Source: Planctomycetaceae bacterium | GTDB lineage: Bacteria > Planctomycetota > Planctomycetia > Planctomycetales > Planctomycetaceae | Reading direction: 5' to 3' | Length of the DNA stretch: 64,000 bases | NCBI GenBank assembly: GCA_021732995.1 | Contig: JAKFWA010000085.1 | Coordinates: 62,001-126,000, forward strand | In this document: positions 10,701 to 19,050 of the stretch, piece by piece | Position numbering within the stretch: the stretch's first letter is position 1 | Layout of the letters: each line of letters begins with the position of its first letter | Notes under the pieces: model-generated | Databases searched by the model: none | What the model was told of the DNA's origin: nothing | The model's input: only the letters and a program-made list of their open reading frames with translations | Made by a program: the position numbers and the translations under genes

Positions 10701-11109
10701 TGTCCGGTGATCGCTTCTTCGTAGTCACGCCCGTCTGCCGCACCACGTCCGGCAGTTGCGAGATCGCCAAGCTCACTCGGTTCTGCACCAGCACCTGCGC
10801 GAGGTTCAGATCCACGCCCGGCTTGAACGTCACGGTCAGAGTGTATGAGCCATCGTTCGTGCTCTGCGAAGACATGTAGAGCATGTCTTCCACGCCGTTG
10901 ACCTGCTGCTCAATGGGCGCGGCCACGGTCTGAGCAACCACCTGGGCACTCGCGCCGGGATAGTTGCAGTCCACCTGCACCGTCGGCGGAGCCACCGGCG
11001 GATATTGAGCGATCGGCAACGTGAAGACTGCAATTCCGCCGGCCAGCGTAATCAGAATCGAGATGACCGATGCGAAGATCGGTCGATCGATAAAGAACCG
11101 GGAAATCAC
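7711..11109 (-). CDS. RND (HAE1/AcrB-type) efflux permease, first of two
   Basis: This encodes 1132 residues from the GTG at 11109, giving MISRFFIDRPIF. I prefer this to the TTG at 11118 because AGGA sits about 10 nt before the GTG but almost touches the TTG. Proton-relay residues Asp409-Asp410 (VDDAIVVVE) and Lys948 (CKNAILIVEF) are intact. The protein resembles the downstream permease throughout. It has an extended, proline- and lysine-rich C-terminal tail of about 90 residues instead of the extra TM6-TM7 segments. Adaptor, permease and permease in a row suggest a heteromeric pump like MdtBC, or two pumps sharing one adaptor. No outer-membrane TolC-type gene is present here. Confidence 0.93.
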   Translation of the reverse strand: MISRFFIDRPIFASVISILITLAGGIAVFTLPIAQYPPVAPPTVQVDCNYPGASAQVVAQTVAAPIEQQVNGVEDMLYMSSQSTNDGSYTLTVTFKPGVDLNLAQVLVQNRVSLAISQLPDVVRQTGVTTKKRSPDILLTVSLNSPDGRYDQLYLSNYAVLRIKDELARLPGISEVLVFGQRDYSLRIWVDPQRLAARDLAVSDVIAAIREQNMQPAIGQVGQPPASDGQLLQIPLTIRGRLVEPEEFDNIMIRTTADGRAIRIKDIGHAEMNARSQDIANRFDQKPTVGLAIFQLPDANALETADMVKAMMQELSKDFPQGVEHEIGYDTTPFIRESIQEVFKALRDAIILVALVVLLFLQGWRAAIIPLVAVPVAIVGTFAAMSVVGFSLNNLTLFGLVLAIGIVVDDAIVVVEAVEHYIEKGLSPREAALRAMEDVSGPVIAVGLVLTAVFVPCAFISGIVGQFFRQFALTIAVSTVLSTINSLTLSPALAALLLRPRNAKRDPLTWLIDTFLGWLFRLFNFGFRISTTVYTRIVGGFLRVPLLVLAVYGGLLVLTGWSYNQLPTGFIPSQDKGYLIASVQLPDSASAARTRATISKLEKIALETPGVKNVNSVAGNSFVLSAYGSNFGSMFIILKNFDQRATPDLHSDKIVATLRKRYSAEVPEAQIFVFPPPAVSGLGRAGGFKFMVENRGEMELKLLQQQTDTVVEAGNKQTGLVGLSTVYKANSPQLFVDIDRDQCMKMGINLGDVFGTLQAYLGSRYVNDFNRFGRTWQVIVQADAKFRNDVDDVDNLKVRNAKGQMVPIGTIATVKNISGPLVLTRYNMYPAAAITGNTTAGFSTGQMIAAMEEVAQRELSSSMSYEWTEITYLERTATSTGNIVFGLSVAFVFLVLAALYESWSLPLAVILVVPMCVLCSLAGVWQADMDINVFTQIGMVVLIGLACKNAILIVEFAKLQRDEGVDRRTATLHACELRLRPILMTSFAFILGVVPLVIAHGAGAEMRRALGTTVFSGMLGVTLFGVLLTPVFFYLVDWAKDLRIISHPAVQWVGHFTMDLVRFRHVRAAGGWAFRTLAELTKRRSRPSKPVPEPPKLVETPTGTLTAKSPDAKPDLKGPSEDQLVGSSSSRP

Positions 11110-11186
11110 AGTACACAATTCCTATCACGGAAAATCGGGCGGGTATCGCAGACGAATGCATCTACGCTCGGCCCATCTCATAAGCT

Positions 11187-12392
11187 CTACCGCACGGGTG
11201 CGTCTGGCTTCTTTGAATCAGTACCGGCGGTCTGAGTACCACTGTCGGCCGGAGCCTGCGGTTTCGCTTCCACCTTGCTCTTCGGCCGCACGCGCTGCAG
11301 GCCGGTCACAACCACTTTGTCGGCCAGTTCCAAGCCGGAATGAATCACGCGTCGTCCGTTCGTCAGCCAGCCGACATCGACGCGGCGATATTCGATCTCA
11401 CTGTCGGTGTTCACCACATACACGTACCGCTGTCCCTGATCGGAACTCAACGCTTCTTCAGGGATCAGCAACGAACGCTGTTCGGGCCCGACCGGAACTT
11501 TCAAACGCACAAACATGCCCGGGGAGAGCAGCAGGTTCTCGTTGTTAATCTTCACTCGCGCCCGCAACGTGCCCGTGCCCGGATCAATCTGGTTGTCGAC
11601 CCAGTTAATACGGCCACTCAGCGAAAAATCGTCTTCGCCGGCCAACGCGATGGAGATCGAGCGATTCGTATCGGGAGCAGACTTCAGCACACCCTGCTCC
11701 ACCATGCGGCGCATCTTCAGGATGGTGCGTTCGTCGAAATCGAAGTACGCATAGATCGGATTCAGCGACACGATCGTCGCCAAAGCACTGTCATCCGCTT
11801 TCACGATGTTGCCGGGATCGACCAGTCGTCGACTGATACGGCCGGAGATCGGTGCCACGACTTTGGTGAAACCCAAATTCAATTCCGCCAGCTTCGCAGC
11901 AGCCTCCGCCGCGGCTTTCGTGGCTTCGGCTTCCGCCGTCTGGAACACGATGTTGTCGTAGTCTTGCGGAGTGATGGCTCCCGTTGTCTTCAGCTTCTTA
12001 CCGCGGTCCAGCTGGCTCTGGAGCCGATCCAGTTGAGCCTGCATCTGAGCCACTTGCGTCTGCGCTTGCCGTAACGTCGCGCGGAAGGTGTCGTCTTCGA
12101 TCTCGAAGAGCACGTCGCCTTCCTGCACATCGGCGCCGTCCACGAAATTCACGGCCTTCAAGTAGCCACTGACGCGTGCTCGCAGTTCAACCGTTTCTGG
12201 CGACCAGGTTCGGCCGGTGAACTCTTCGTGCTGCGTGACGGTTTCCTGACCCGGCGTCACATAGAACACTTCCGCTGGCTTCGCGGGCGGTGGAGGCGGC
12301 GCGGGCTTCTTGCATCCACTGGCGGTGAGCAGCGTCAGGCCTAGCATCAGCCCCCAGAGCAACCCCGATCGAAGTGTTTGATATGGTTTCAT
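11187..12392 (-). CDS. RND efflux periplasmic adaptor (membrane fusion) lipoprotein
   Basis: This encodes 401 residues. A lipoprotein signal (LLTASGC, Cys27) is followed by a proline-rich linker. The adaptor domains come next: a lipoyl half (ARVSGYLKAVNFVDGADV), a coiled-coil hairpin rich in Gln/Leu/Ala (residues about 105-165), the second lipoyl half (VVAPISGRISRR), then a beta-barrel and membrane-proximal domain. It links the inner-membrane RND pump to an outer-membrane channel, as in AcrA/MexA. It is the first gene of the minus-strand operon, 77 nt before the first permease, and faces a divergent TetR gene across a 213-bp intergenic region with a palindromic operator. The C-terminal end is rich in Ala, Lys and Thr. 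Confidence 0.93.
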   Translation of the reverse strand: MKPYQTLRSGLLWGLMLGLTLLTASGCKKPAPPPPPAKPAEVFYVTPGQETVTQHEEFTGRTWSPETVELRARVSGYLKAVNFVDGADVQEGDVLFEIEDDTFRATLRQAQTQVAQMQAQLDRLQSQLDRGKKLKTTGAITPQDYDNIVFQTAEAEATKAAAEAAAKLAELNLGFTKVVAPISGRISRRLVDPGNIVKADDSALATIVSLNPIYAYFDFDERTILKMRRMVEQGVLKSAPDTNRSISIALAGEDDFSLSGRINWVDNQIDPGTGTLRARVKINNENLLLSPGMFVRLKVPVGPEQRSLLIPEEALSSDQGQRYVYVVNTDSEIEYRRVDVGWLTNGRRVIHSGLELADKVVVTGLQRVRPKSKVEAKPQAPADSGTQTAGTDSKKPDAPVR

Positions 12393-12478
12393 AACGCTGC
12401 CATGTGCGTGATCAGACGATCTTCCTCAGATGGGCCAAAACGGCGCTTCCATTTCGCGTCCGACTGCCCCAGAATAAA

Positions 12479-12500
12479 GATGACTGACCAGTCAGTCATC
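12479..12500. promoter_or_regulatory. Palindromic operator between efflux operon and tetR gene
   Basis: This is a perfect inverted repeat of 10-bp arms (GATGACTGAC / GTCAGTCATC) around a 2-bp centre, alone in the divergent intergenic region. AT-rich possible -10 boxes lie on both sides (CATAAT about 12504 on plus; TTTATT-like on minus). Its size and place fit the binding site of the adjacent TetR-family regulator, which would control both the pump and itself. This is inference; no binding data. Confidence 0.7.
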
Positions 12501-12605
12501 TTTCATAATAGACTGTGGCCCATTTGAATCAATCCCTAACTACAATTCCGATTCGACATTAACACAGACGTCCACCACAGGTAGGCGACTTGCAGGATTT
12601 CTGGC

Positions 12606-13277
12606 ATGGCGGAACTGACACAGGCAACCACGAAAAGATCGCAGCGCCGCACCGAGCGGTCGCAAACCATCGTAGAAACCGCAGCGAAACTGTTTGCTGA
12701 ACACGGCTACGACGACTGCGAAATGGACTGCCTGGCCAGCGCTCTGGGCATCGCCAAGGGCACGCTCTACCTGTACTTCCCCGGTAAACAGGAGTTGTTC
12801 TTCGCGTGCGTCGATTGGGGCATGACGCTCATGCAGCGGGCGATTCGGCAGGCCTCAGATCCGGTTGACGAACCATTCGAGAAGATCAGCCGCGCGATCC
12901 GCGCGTACCTCGTGTTCTTCGAAGAGCATCCTCAATACGTCGAACTGCTGGTGCAGGAACGAGCCATCTTCAAGGACCGCAAGCTGGCCACCTATTTCGA
13001 ACACCGCAACGCCAACCGTGGCCAGTGGCGTGAGCTGTATACGGAACTCATCGCCAGCGGCCGACTCCGCAACGACTTCCCGGTCGAACGCATTCTCGAC
13101 ACGCTGGGCAACCTGGTGTACGGCACGATGTTCACCAACCATTTTGTTGGGCGCACGCAATCGCTCGACGAACAATACCGCACGATCATGGAATGCATCT
13201 TCCGCGGTATCCTCAGCGACGCCGAACGCCAGACATGGTCGGTCCCGAAGTTTCCGGACGAGCAGCCAAACGCTTAG
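12606..13277 (+). CDS. TetR/AcrR-family transcriptional regulator
   Basis: This encodes 223 residues. The N-terminal helix-turn-helix domain spans about residues 18-65, with the typical IVETAAKLFAEHGY opening and the recognition helix region IAKGTLYLYF. The larger C-terminal half is an all-helical ligand-binding and dimerisation domain. It is divergent from the RND adaptor-permease operon, and a 22-bp palindrome lies between them. By family precedent (AcrR, MexR-like TetR proteins) it is a repressor released by pump substrates; the ligand is unknown. The start ATG at 12606 fits the family length, about 17 residues before the HTH. Confidence 0.92.
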   Translation: MAELTQATTKRSQRRTERSQTIVETAAKLFAEHGYDDCEMDCLASALGIAKGTLYLYFPGKQELFFACVDWGMTLMQRAIRQASDPVDEPFEKISRAIRAYLVFFEEHPQYVELLVQERAIFKDRKLATYFEHRNANRGQWRELYTELIASGRLRNDFPVERILDTLGNLVYGTMFTNHFVGRTQSLDEQYRTIMECIFRGILSDAERQTWSVPKFPDEQPNA

Positions 13278-13319
13278 CGCACATCAGAGAATGAAGCGGC
13301 GATTGTCGGAAGGACCGGG

Positions 13320-13500
13320 AACACAGAGGCACTGAGGACACAGAGGACACAGAGGACACAGAGGAAGGATGAGACAGTGAGACTATCAGACTAGGAGACC
13401 ATCAGATTTTCAGTTCAGTTGGCGCCTTCGCTTCACGCTCTCCTTGTCTGACTTTCTCCCCGTCTGATTATCTTCTCTGTGATCTCCGTGCCTCTGTGTT
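13320..13500. repeat. Element with 13-bp inverted ends and 9-bp tandem repeat
   Basis: A 13-bp sequence at 13320-13332 (AACACAGAGGCAC) recurs in exact inverse at 13488-13500. Inside it, the 9-mer GAGGACACA is repeated three times plus GAGG (13334-13364). Partly complementary AGACTATCAGA / GTCTGATTATC-like tracts lie further inside. It fills most of the convergent space between tetR and the RidA gene and may form a large cruciform or transcription stop. Confidence 0.55.
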
Positions 13501-13545
13501 TCAACAGGGTCCGGCATACTCCATGTCACGGAAGCATTCGTCGCG

Positions 13546-14010
13546 CTAAGCGGAAACTTCCGCCCAGACGACGACTTCGACAGCGGCATCCAGCGGGAGT
13601 TCGTTCACGCCGACTGCGATGCGCGTATGTCGCCCGATATCGCCGAAGGCATCGGCCAGCAACTGCGACGCACCGTTCATGACCTGTGGCTGGTCGTGAA
13701 ACTGCGGAGCCGAGCTCACGTAACCCTCGACGCGGACGATTCGCGTCACTGCTTCCAACGAGCCGACGCAGTTCTTGATGTGAGCCAGGCAGTTCAATGC
13801 TGCCAGTCGAGCGGCGTTGGCTCCATCTTCCACCGAAATGGCTCCGCCGACTTTGCCCTTGAACGCCAGCGTCTTACCGACGAACGGCAGTTGACCGCTG
13901 GTGACAACCAGATTCCCCGTGCGAGTCACGGGAATATAGGCCCCCACAGCCGCCGGAGCGTGAGGCAATTCAAAACCCATCTGGCGGATACGTTCTTCGA
14001 TGTGAGACAT
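13546..14010 (-). CDS. RidA-family (YjgF/UK114) protein
   Basis: This encodes 154 residues of the RidA/chorismate-mutase-like fold. Recognisable parts are an N-terminal [14 protein letters not shown] (the family has P-x-P-x-G-x-Y), VVTSGQLP, the central [21 protein letters not shown] and the C-terminal [15 protein letters not shown]. Classic RidA enzymes hydrolyse reactive enamine/imine intermediates in the cytosol. This longer, YjgH/LPSP_1-like subgroup is less well characterised. No signal peptide. It starts 6 nt after the stop of the small cytochrome-like gene and closes that operon. Why it is linked to surface cytochrome genes is unclear. Confidence 0.85.
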   Translation of the reverse strand: MSHIEERIRQMGFELPHAPAAVGAYIPVTRTGNLVVTSGQLPFVGKTLAFKGKVGGAISVEDGANAARLAALNCLAHIKNCVGSLEAVTRIVRVEGYVSSAPQFHDQPQVMNGASQLLADAFGDIGRHTRIAVGVNELPLDAAVEVVVWAEVSA

Positions 14011-14016
14011 GGTGGT

Positions 14017-14481
14017 TCAACTTCCTGTCTTAGACTTCTTTGCCTCGGATAGCGCATCTGTAGGCTGCTTCAGCAAGCGGTCGATCACCGATTCCGACGA
14101 CTCCTTGCAGTTCTCACAGGGCAACTTGCCTTGCTGAATTCTGTCGTCCCAATTCCCGCATTTGCATTTCTTCTTGGCGATCGCGTTGATCGCAGCCGCA
14201 ATCTTTTCGCGATCGCGGCAGTTCTTTTCCCCTAGTTCTTTCTCCAACGCCCGGCCATAGGCGTTGAGGCTCCCGCTTCCCTTGTCCTTTCCTGCATGGC
14301 AAACCGAACAGTCTATCTTGTTGCTCTTGGCGACATCGGAATAGACCTCCTGCCACACAGTCTTGTAGAGCGGTCGTGCCTCAGATCGAGGCACAGCTCC
14401 CAGATTGATTGCCGCAGCGGTTACCACAACAAGGAAGATTCTCGCTCGACGCCAAAGATGTACTGAAGCCGATTGAGTCAT
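14017..14481 (-). CDS. Small secreted cytochrome c-like protein
   Basis: This encodes 154 residues from the ATG at 14481. A longer upstream frame would overlap the preceding gene and precede the signal sequence, so I reject it. A basic N-terminus and hydrophobic segment (about residues 14-30) form a signal peptide or anchor. A single haem-binding motif CSVCH is at Cys58-Cys61-His62. Further cysteines occur as CKCG and CENC in the lysine-rich C-terminal half, which could bind a metal or form disulfides. It begins 7 nt after the stop codon of the PSCyt gene, so it is co-transcribed and possibly an electron-transfer partner. I do not recognise a named family beyond the haem motif. Confidence 0.75.
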   Translation of the reverse strand: MTQSASVHLWRRARIFLVVVTAAAINLGAVPRSEARPLYKTVWQEVYSDVAKSNKIDCSVCHAGKDKGSGSLNAYGRALEKELGEKNCRDREKIAAAINAIAKKKCKCGNWDDRIQQGKLPCENCKESSESVIDRLLKQPTDALSEAKKSKTGS

Positions 14482-14488
14482 GATTGGA

Positions 14489-17400
14489 TCACCTCGACAT
14501 GAACATCTCATCCAAGTTGAGCAGCACGTTGCTGACGACGGTCCAGGCGGCGAGGTCGGCAATGTCGACTCCGGCTGGAGCGGCACCGATCGGTTTCGTG
14601 GCAAAGTTCATCGCTTCAGCGGGCGTCTTGGCGAACTGCTCACGCGACTGTGCCTGCAACTTCACGAGTCGGGCGAGTTCCACATCACGCGGTTCACGAG
14701 CCAGGCACAAGCGAAAGCCGTAGCGAACCTGATCCTGCGGTGTCGCTCCGCCTTCCTTGATGATGCGTCGCGCGAGAGCCTGAGCGGCCTCAATGTACAC
14801 TGGGTCATTCAGAGTGACTAGAGCCTGCAGCGGCGTGTTAGTACGCGGACGTCGCAGCAGACAAACTTCGCGGTTCGGCGCGTCGAAGGTCGCCATTGAG
14901 GGATACGGATTCGAGCGACGCCAGGTCGTGTAGAGCCCGCGACGATACTTGTCCTCACCTTCGCTGGTGGACCAGTCGATGCCGCTGCCGAACGCGGCGC
15001 TGACGCCAAGCGATGGTTGTGGCGGCTTCACCGGCGGGCCGTACATCTTTGGGCTGAGCAGACCGGCCACAAAGAGAGCCTGATCGCGCACGGTCTCGGC
15101 CGTCATGCGGAAACGCGGCCCACGTGCCAGCAATCGATTCTCGGGGTCACGATCAAACAACGCGTCGTCAACTTTCGAAGACTGTCGATAGGCCGCCGTG
15201 GTGACCAGCAGCTTAATGAGCTGCTTCGTGTCCCATTTGAGGTTGGTGGTGAACTCCACGGCCAGCCAGTCCAGCAGCTCCGGGTGGAACGGCAGGTCGC
15301 CCTGCGCACCGAACTCTTCGGCGGTAAGGACGATGCCATTACCGAAAATCTTCTCGAAATAGCGGTTCACGACGACGCGACCGGTTAGCGGGTTCTCGGG
15401 ATCAACCAGCCACTTCGCGAGTGTCAGTCGATTTCGCGGCGCGTCCTTCGGTAGTGGATGCCAGACGGCCGGCACCGCTGCGGAAACTTCTTCGCCCAGG
15501 TCCATGAAGTTGCCGCGATGCTGAATCTGCGTCTTGCGATGAGCATTCGCAGCCAGTTCCTTCATGACAGGCACAGTCACCGGCTTAATGTCAGCCAGTT
15601 GCTTTTTGGCGGCGGCAATCTTGTCGCGTGTGGGCTGTTGTTCCGAAGCAACCGTCGTCAGGAAGTAATCCTGCAGAGCGGTCTTGTCCGCATCCGACCG
15701 CTCAGCCGCTGGCTTTCGCAACAGAACCAGGATGTTGGCCGGAGTCTTGACGAACTCAGCCGCGCGGGCGTCATCCGTCACACCAAGGCGGAAGTGGCCG
15801 AGGAGGTGATTCTCGTGCTTCGAGGTCTGTTCCAGAGTGACCGTCAGCTTCGAGCCCGGCACAACGTCGACAGGCTTAGCAGTTACCAGTGTCAGAGAGT
15901 GAGGCACTCCTAACGCACCACCAACCGCCCAGCCCTTGTTCGCCGGGTCCTTGTTGTCGATCACGCTGGCAGCGTCAAACTGCGCCTGAGAGTAGTCAGC
16001 AAACGCCGCCGCGAACGTGACAGCCCGGACGCCGCTCAACGAGTAAGGCTGGCTCGGGTTTGGTGCCGCGGCTGAGGTCTGTTCCCAGACCACTTTGCGA
16101 GCATCATCCAGCACGATGATCTTGAAATTCACCAGTCGCGCGCCCGCACCGCCGTCCGTACGGTTCCAGAGCACAACGCGATCAATCGGCTGAGCGGACT
16201 TGAGGTCCACTTCCCACCACGGATCGTCGCCGAGAGCCGTGTGAGTGACCGATTTGCCTTCGAAGTAGTGACCGTTCGTGTTGCCATCAATCGCCAGCTT
16301 GGCCGGACCGTCGTAGTCCGTACTGATTTGCTTCGCTTCGCCCTTCTGGGCCACGTTCTCTGAGCCGTTGAAGACCTGCACTTCGGCCAGCGACAACATT
16401 TTCTGCTTGCCGGGCACTTCCACGCGGACAAAGCGACCTGACTGCCGAGCAGTCTCGGGCGGCGTAATGGAAGCAGTTACTTTCGACAGCACAAAGTTGC
16501 CGCCGGCCAATCCGGGGCCTTTGCCGGGCAGTGAATCATGCGGCAGTGCTTCCAGTCGGATCGCACCGAGCGACTTGCTGCTCAGCGGCAGTTCAATGGT
16601 GTAGCTGTCCGTCTTCTGAGCCTCTGAAGCCAGCACGGTCGCGCCGTCGTTGATCTTCAACTTCGTGCCGGACTTCGAGGTCGCAGCGCTCGGTTGCGGA
16701 GTCTGCCAGGCCAGATCTTTCGGCAGTGACTGTTCCCACTTGATCTGCGACGCCTGCAGTTCCGGGCTGGTGGTCGTCAGCAGTTTTTCGAGTTGAGCCA
16801 GTTCCGTCTGCAGGCTGGTCTGACGTTGTTTGTCTTCGGGACTCAACAGGCTCAGCAGCGGAGATTCGTCGCGGCGGTCGGCGTCTTCCGACTGATTGAA
16901 AAACGCGAAGAGCTGGAAGAATTCCTTCTGTGACAGCGGGTCGTACTTGTGAGTGTGGCATTGAGCGCACGCAATCGTGGTGCCCATCCAGACGGCCATC
17001 GTCGTGTTGACACGATCAACCACCGCGACGTTACGGAACTCTTCGTCGTTCGTGCCGCCCTCGCTGTTGGTCTGCGTGTTGCGATGGAACGCCGTCGCGA
17101 TGAGCTGATCCTCGGTAGGATTCTCCACGAGATCACCCGCGATCTGATCGATCGTCATTTGATCGAGCGGCACGTTCTTGTTGAGCGTGCGGATCAAGTA
17201 GTCGCGATACGCCCAAATGATGCGTGACGGGTCGTCCGCGTAGCCCGCCGAGTCGGCATAGCGGGCCAGATCCAGCCACATGCGAGCCCAGTGCTCACCG
17301 TAGGTTTGCTTCTCCAACAACCTGTCCACCAGCTTTTCGTAGGCATTCGTGCTCTTGTCTTTCACGAAGGCTTCAACCTCCGCCAGCGTCGGTGGCAGGC

Positions 17401-17977
17401 CGGTGATGTCCAACGACAGTCGACGAATCAACGTCGGACGGTCGGCTTCGGGCTGCGGCTTTAGACCTTCCTTGTCCAACCGTGATAGCAGGAAACGATC
17501 GATATCGTTCTTTGCCCAGGCGGCATCCTTGGGTTGTGGAACTGCCGGGCTCGCGGGTTTCGTGTAGGACCAGTGCTGTGAGAACTTCGCGCCATCCTTG
17601 ACCCAACGACGTAGCAGATCGATTTCGCGCGGCGTCAGCTTCTTGCCGGTCTTGGCCGGAGGCATGACGAGATCGGGATCGCCCGAGATCACTCGCTTGA
17701 TGAGCTCACTACCTTCGGGGTTGCCCTTGATAACAGCCGCATGGCCGCCGAGGTCCGCCGAGAGACCTTGCTCGGTATCCAGCCGCAAGCCGTCCTTGCC
17801 TTCAGAACCGCCCTTGCGTTCCTTCTCATCCGGTCCATGACAGAAAAAGCAGTTGTTCGACAGGATCGGCCGAATGTCGCGGTTGAAGTCAATCGGCACA
17901 TCAGCCGCGACAGAAACCGCCGACGCGGAACTCACGACAAGTCCCCAACCCCATGCCATCCAAGCTGCTCGTGTCAT
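14489..17977 (-). CDS. PSCyt1-DUF1549-DUF1553 surface protein with galactose-binding-like insert
   Basis: This encodes 1162 residues with a signal peptide ending near SVAADV. Domains in order: planctomycete cytochrome C (haem motif CFFCH, Cys43-Cys46-His47, and an MPP tripeptide as possible distal ligand region), then DUF1549 with the CAQCHTHKYDP motif near residue 340. An inserted stretch of about 250 residues (about 420-700) includes a discoidin/F5-8C-like part (WWEVDLKSAQPIDRVVLW). DUF1553 follows. The family is typical of planctomycetes and often lies beside sulfatases or DUF1501 genes; its biochemical role is not established. GAGGAG lies 8 nt before the ATG. It leads an operon with the small cytochrome and RidA genes. 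Confidence 0.93.
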   Translation of the reverse strand: MTRAAWMAWGWGLVVSSASAVSVAADVPIDFNRDIRPILSNNCFFCHGPDEKERKGGSEGKDGLRLDTEQGLSADLGGHAAVIKGNPEGSELIKRVISGDPDLVMPPAKTGKKLTPREIDLLRRWVKDGAKFSQHWSYTKPASPAVPQPKDAAWAKNDIDRFLLSRLDKEGLKPQPEADRPTLIRRLSLDITGLPPTLAEVEAFVKDKSTNAYEKLVDRLLEKQTYGEHWARMWLDLARYADSAGYADDPSRIIWAYRDYLIRTLNKNVPLDQMTIDQIAGDLVENPTEDQLIATAFHRNTQTNSEGGTNDEEFRNVAVVDRVNTTMAVWMGTTIACAQCHTHKYDPLSQKEFFQLFAFFNQSEDADRRDESPLLSLLSPEDKQRQTSLQTELAQLEKLLTTTSPELQASQIKWEQSLPKDLAWQTPQPSAATSKSGTKLKINDGATVLASEAQKTDSYTIELPLSSKSLGAIRLEALPHDSLPGKGPGLAGGNFVLSKVTASITPPETARQSGRFVRVEVPGKQKMLSLAEVQVFNGSENVAQKGEAKQISTDYDGPAKLAIDGNTNGHYFEGKSVTHTALGDDPWWEVDLKSAQPIDRVVLWNRTDGGAGARLVNFKIIVLDDARKVVWEQTSAAAPNPSQPYSLSGVRAVTFAAAFADYSQAQFDAASVIDNKDPANKGWAVGGALGVPHSLTLVTAKPVDVVPGSKLTVTLEQTSKHENHLLGHFRLGVTDDARAAEFVKTPANILVLLRKPAAERSDADKTALQDYFLTTVASEQQPTRDKIAAAKKQLADIKPVTVPVMKELAANAHRKTQIQHRGNFMDLGEEVSAAVPAVWHPLPKDAPRNRLTLAKWLVDPENPLTGRVVVNRYFEKIFGNGIVLTAEEFGAQGDLPFHPELLDWLAVEFTTNLKWDTKQLIKLLVTTAAYRQSSKVDDALFDRDPENRLLARGPRFRMTAETVRDQALFVAGLLSPKMYGPPVKPPQPSLGVSAAFGSGIDWSTSEGEDKYRRGLYTTWRRSNPYPSMATFDAPNREVCLLRRPRTNTPLQALVTLNDPVYIEAAQALARRIIKEGGATPQDQVRYGFRLCLAREPRDVELARLVKLQAQSREQFAKTPAEAMNFATKPIGAAPAGVDIADLAAWTVVSNVLLNLDEMFMSR

Positions 17978-18231
17978 GCAATAATCTCCTCAACGGAGTT
18001 GTGATTCATTCTCTGGCAAACTCACGCGGAAGCATTCTCAGGTCGGACTCACTCGCGAGCCAGTGGAAACAGGAGTCCGACTGCTTTGAACAGAAGGGCA
18101 CAAAGAACGCGAGCAAGCAACGCCGCAGAAGACATCTCCGCCAGCTTAGTATAAGCGTTCAATGATCCGTCGTCAGCCTGTCGGGCCGTTGAGTTGAGAT
18201 GCCATGAACCTCAGGATGACATCGACAACCT

Positions 18232-18291
18232 GTAGCATGGACGCCCCGTCCGTGCGTGATTGCTGCACCAGGGACGGGGCGTCCATGCTAC
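18232..18291. repeat. 20-bp perfect inverted repeat (hairpin)
   Basis: The arms at 18232-18251 and 18272-18291 (GTAGCATGGACGCCCCGTCC and its complement) match perfectly around a 20-nt loop. It lies between two minus-strand genes, just after the methyltransferase stop side. It may terminate or insulate transcription, or be a REP-like element. The rest of 17978-18333 shows nothing else I can support. Confidence 0.75.
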
Positions 18292-18333
18292 GGGTTCTGC
18301 CATCAAAGCCCTATTAACTTAACCCCCTGCTCC

Positions 18334-19050
18334 CTAACGCTTCATTGCACCAAAAGCCGCAAAACACGAGTGCTTGTGCAACAGCTCAACGTCGCGGAAA
18401 CCAACCCGCTTCAAAAGGTCCAACTGATACGGAACAGAACGCGGTGTGTCTTCCTCGATGATCCGCGAATAGAGCTCTTCGCGATAGGCGTCACCGCCGA
18501 CCGATGTCAAGTACTCGCCGTACCGCCGCCAGTGAATGCTCTCCAGTTCAGGCAGCTCGCTCTCAACGATGTCGAAGATCCAGATCGAACCGTTCGGATT
18601 CACCAAGCCGTGCAGTTTCTGGAAGACGGACTCCCATTCGCTGTCGGTTCTCAGGTGGTGCAAGACCGCCGACGCCAGCACGATGTCAAAACTGCGGTTG
18701 CCAAGATCCAGGTGACGCATGTCTGACTGAAGGGCCTCGACACTCCCCGACGTCTGCGGCCGCACTCTTTGAACCGCGTGATCCAGCATGACCTGACTCA
18801 GATCCGTCAACGTCACATTCAGATGCGGCATGCGCTGCAACAGCTTCAAGGTGTAGTTGCCGCCACCGCAGCCGACGTCCAGAACATTCTTCGCATGGGG
18901 CGTCGTAACCGCTGCCGCCTCGGCCACGAGGCTCAAGGCGAGCGGAGAATCCATCACGGCCACCTGCCCTGTCTCCAGGTTGGTGTAGCGATCGGTTTCG
19001 TGATCGAAACGCTGACGGATTTCCTCGACTGTCGATTTCTTGTCTGTCAT
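18334..19050 (-). CDS. Class I SAM-dependent methyltransferase
   Basis: This encodes 238 residues with a complete Rossmann methyltransferase core. Motif I is VLDVGCGGGNY (about residues 56-66), the acidic loop after beta-2 is LTDLS, motif II/III is around SFDIVLASAVLHHL, and post-core lies near FDIVESELPE. The overall pattern resembles UbiE/Cmo-type small-molecule methyltransferases, but the substrate cannot be deduced. It is monocistronic, flanked by a 420-bp gap upstream and a hairpin downstream. There is no signal peptide, so it is cytosolic. The ATG at 19050 leaves about 55 residues before motif I, normal for the family. Confidence 0.88.
   Translation of the reverse strand: MTDKKSTVEEIRQRFDHETDRYTNLETGQVAVMDSPLALSLVAEAAAVTTPHAKNVLDVGCGGGNYTLKLLQRMPHLNVTLTDLSQVMLDHAVQRVRPQTSGSVEALQSDMRHLDLGNRSFDIVLASAVLHHLRTDSEWESVFQKLHGLVNPNGSIWIFDIVESELPELESIHWRRYGEYLTSVGGDAYREELYSRIIEEDTPRSVPYQLDLLKRVGFRDVELLHKHSCFAAFGAMKR

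Noticed and set aside
13334-13364. 9-bp tandem repeat as CRISPR or microsatellite gene
   Set aside because: Too short, without spacers, and noncoding.
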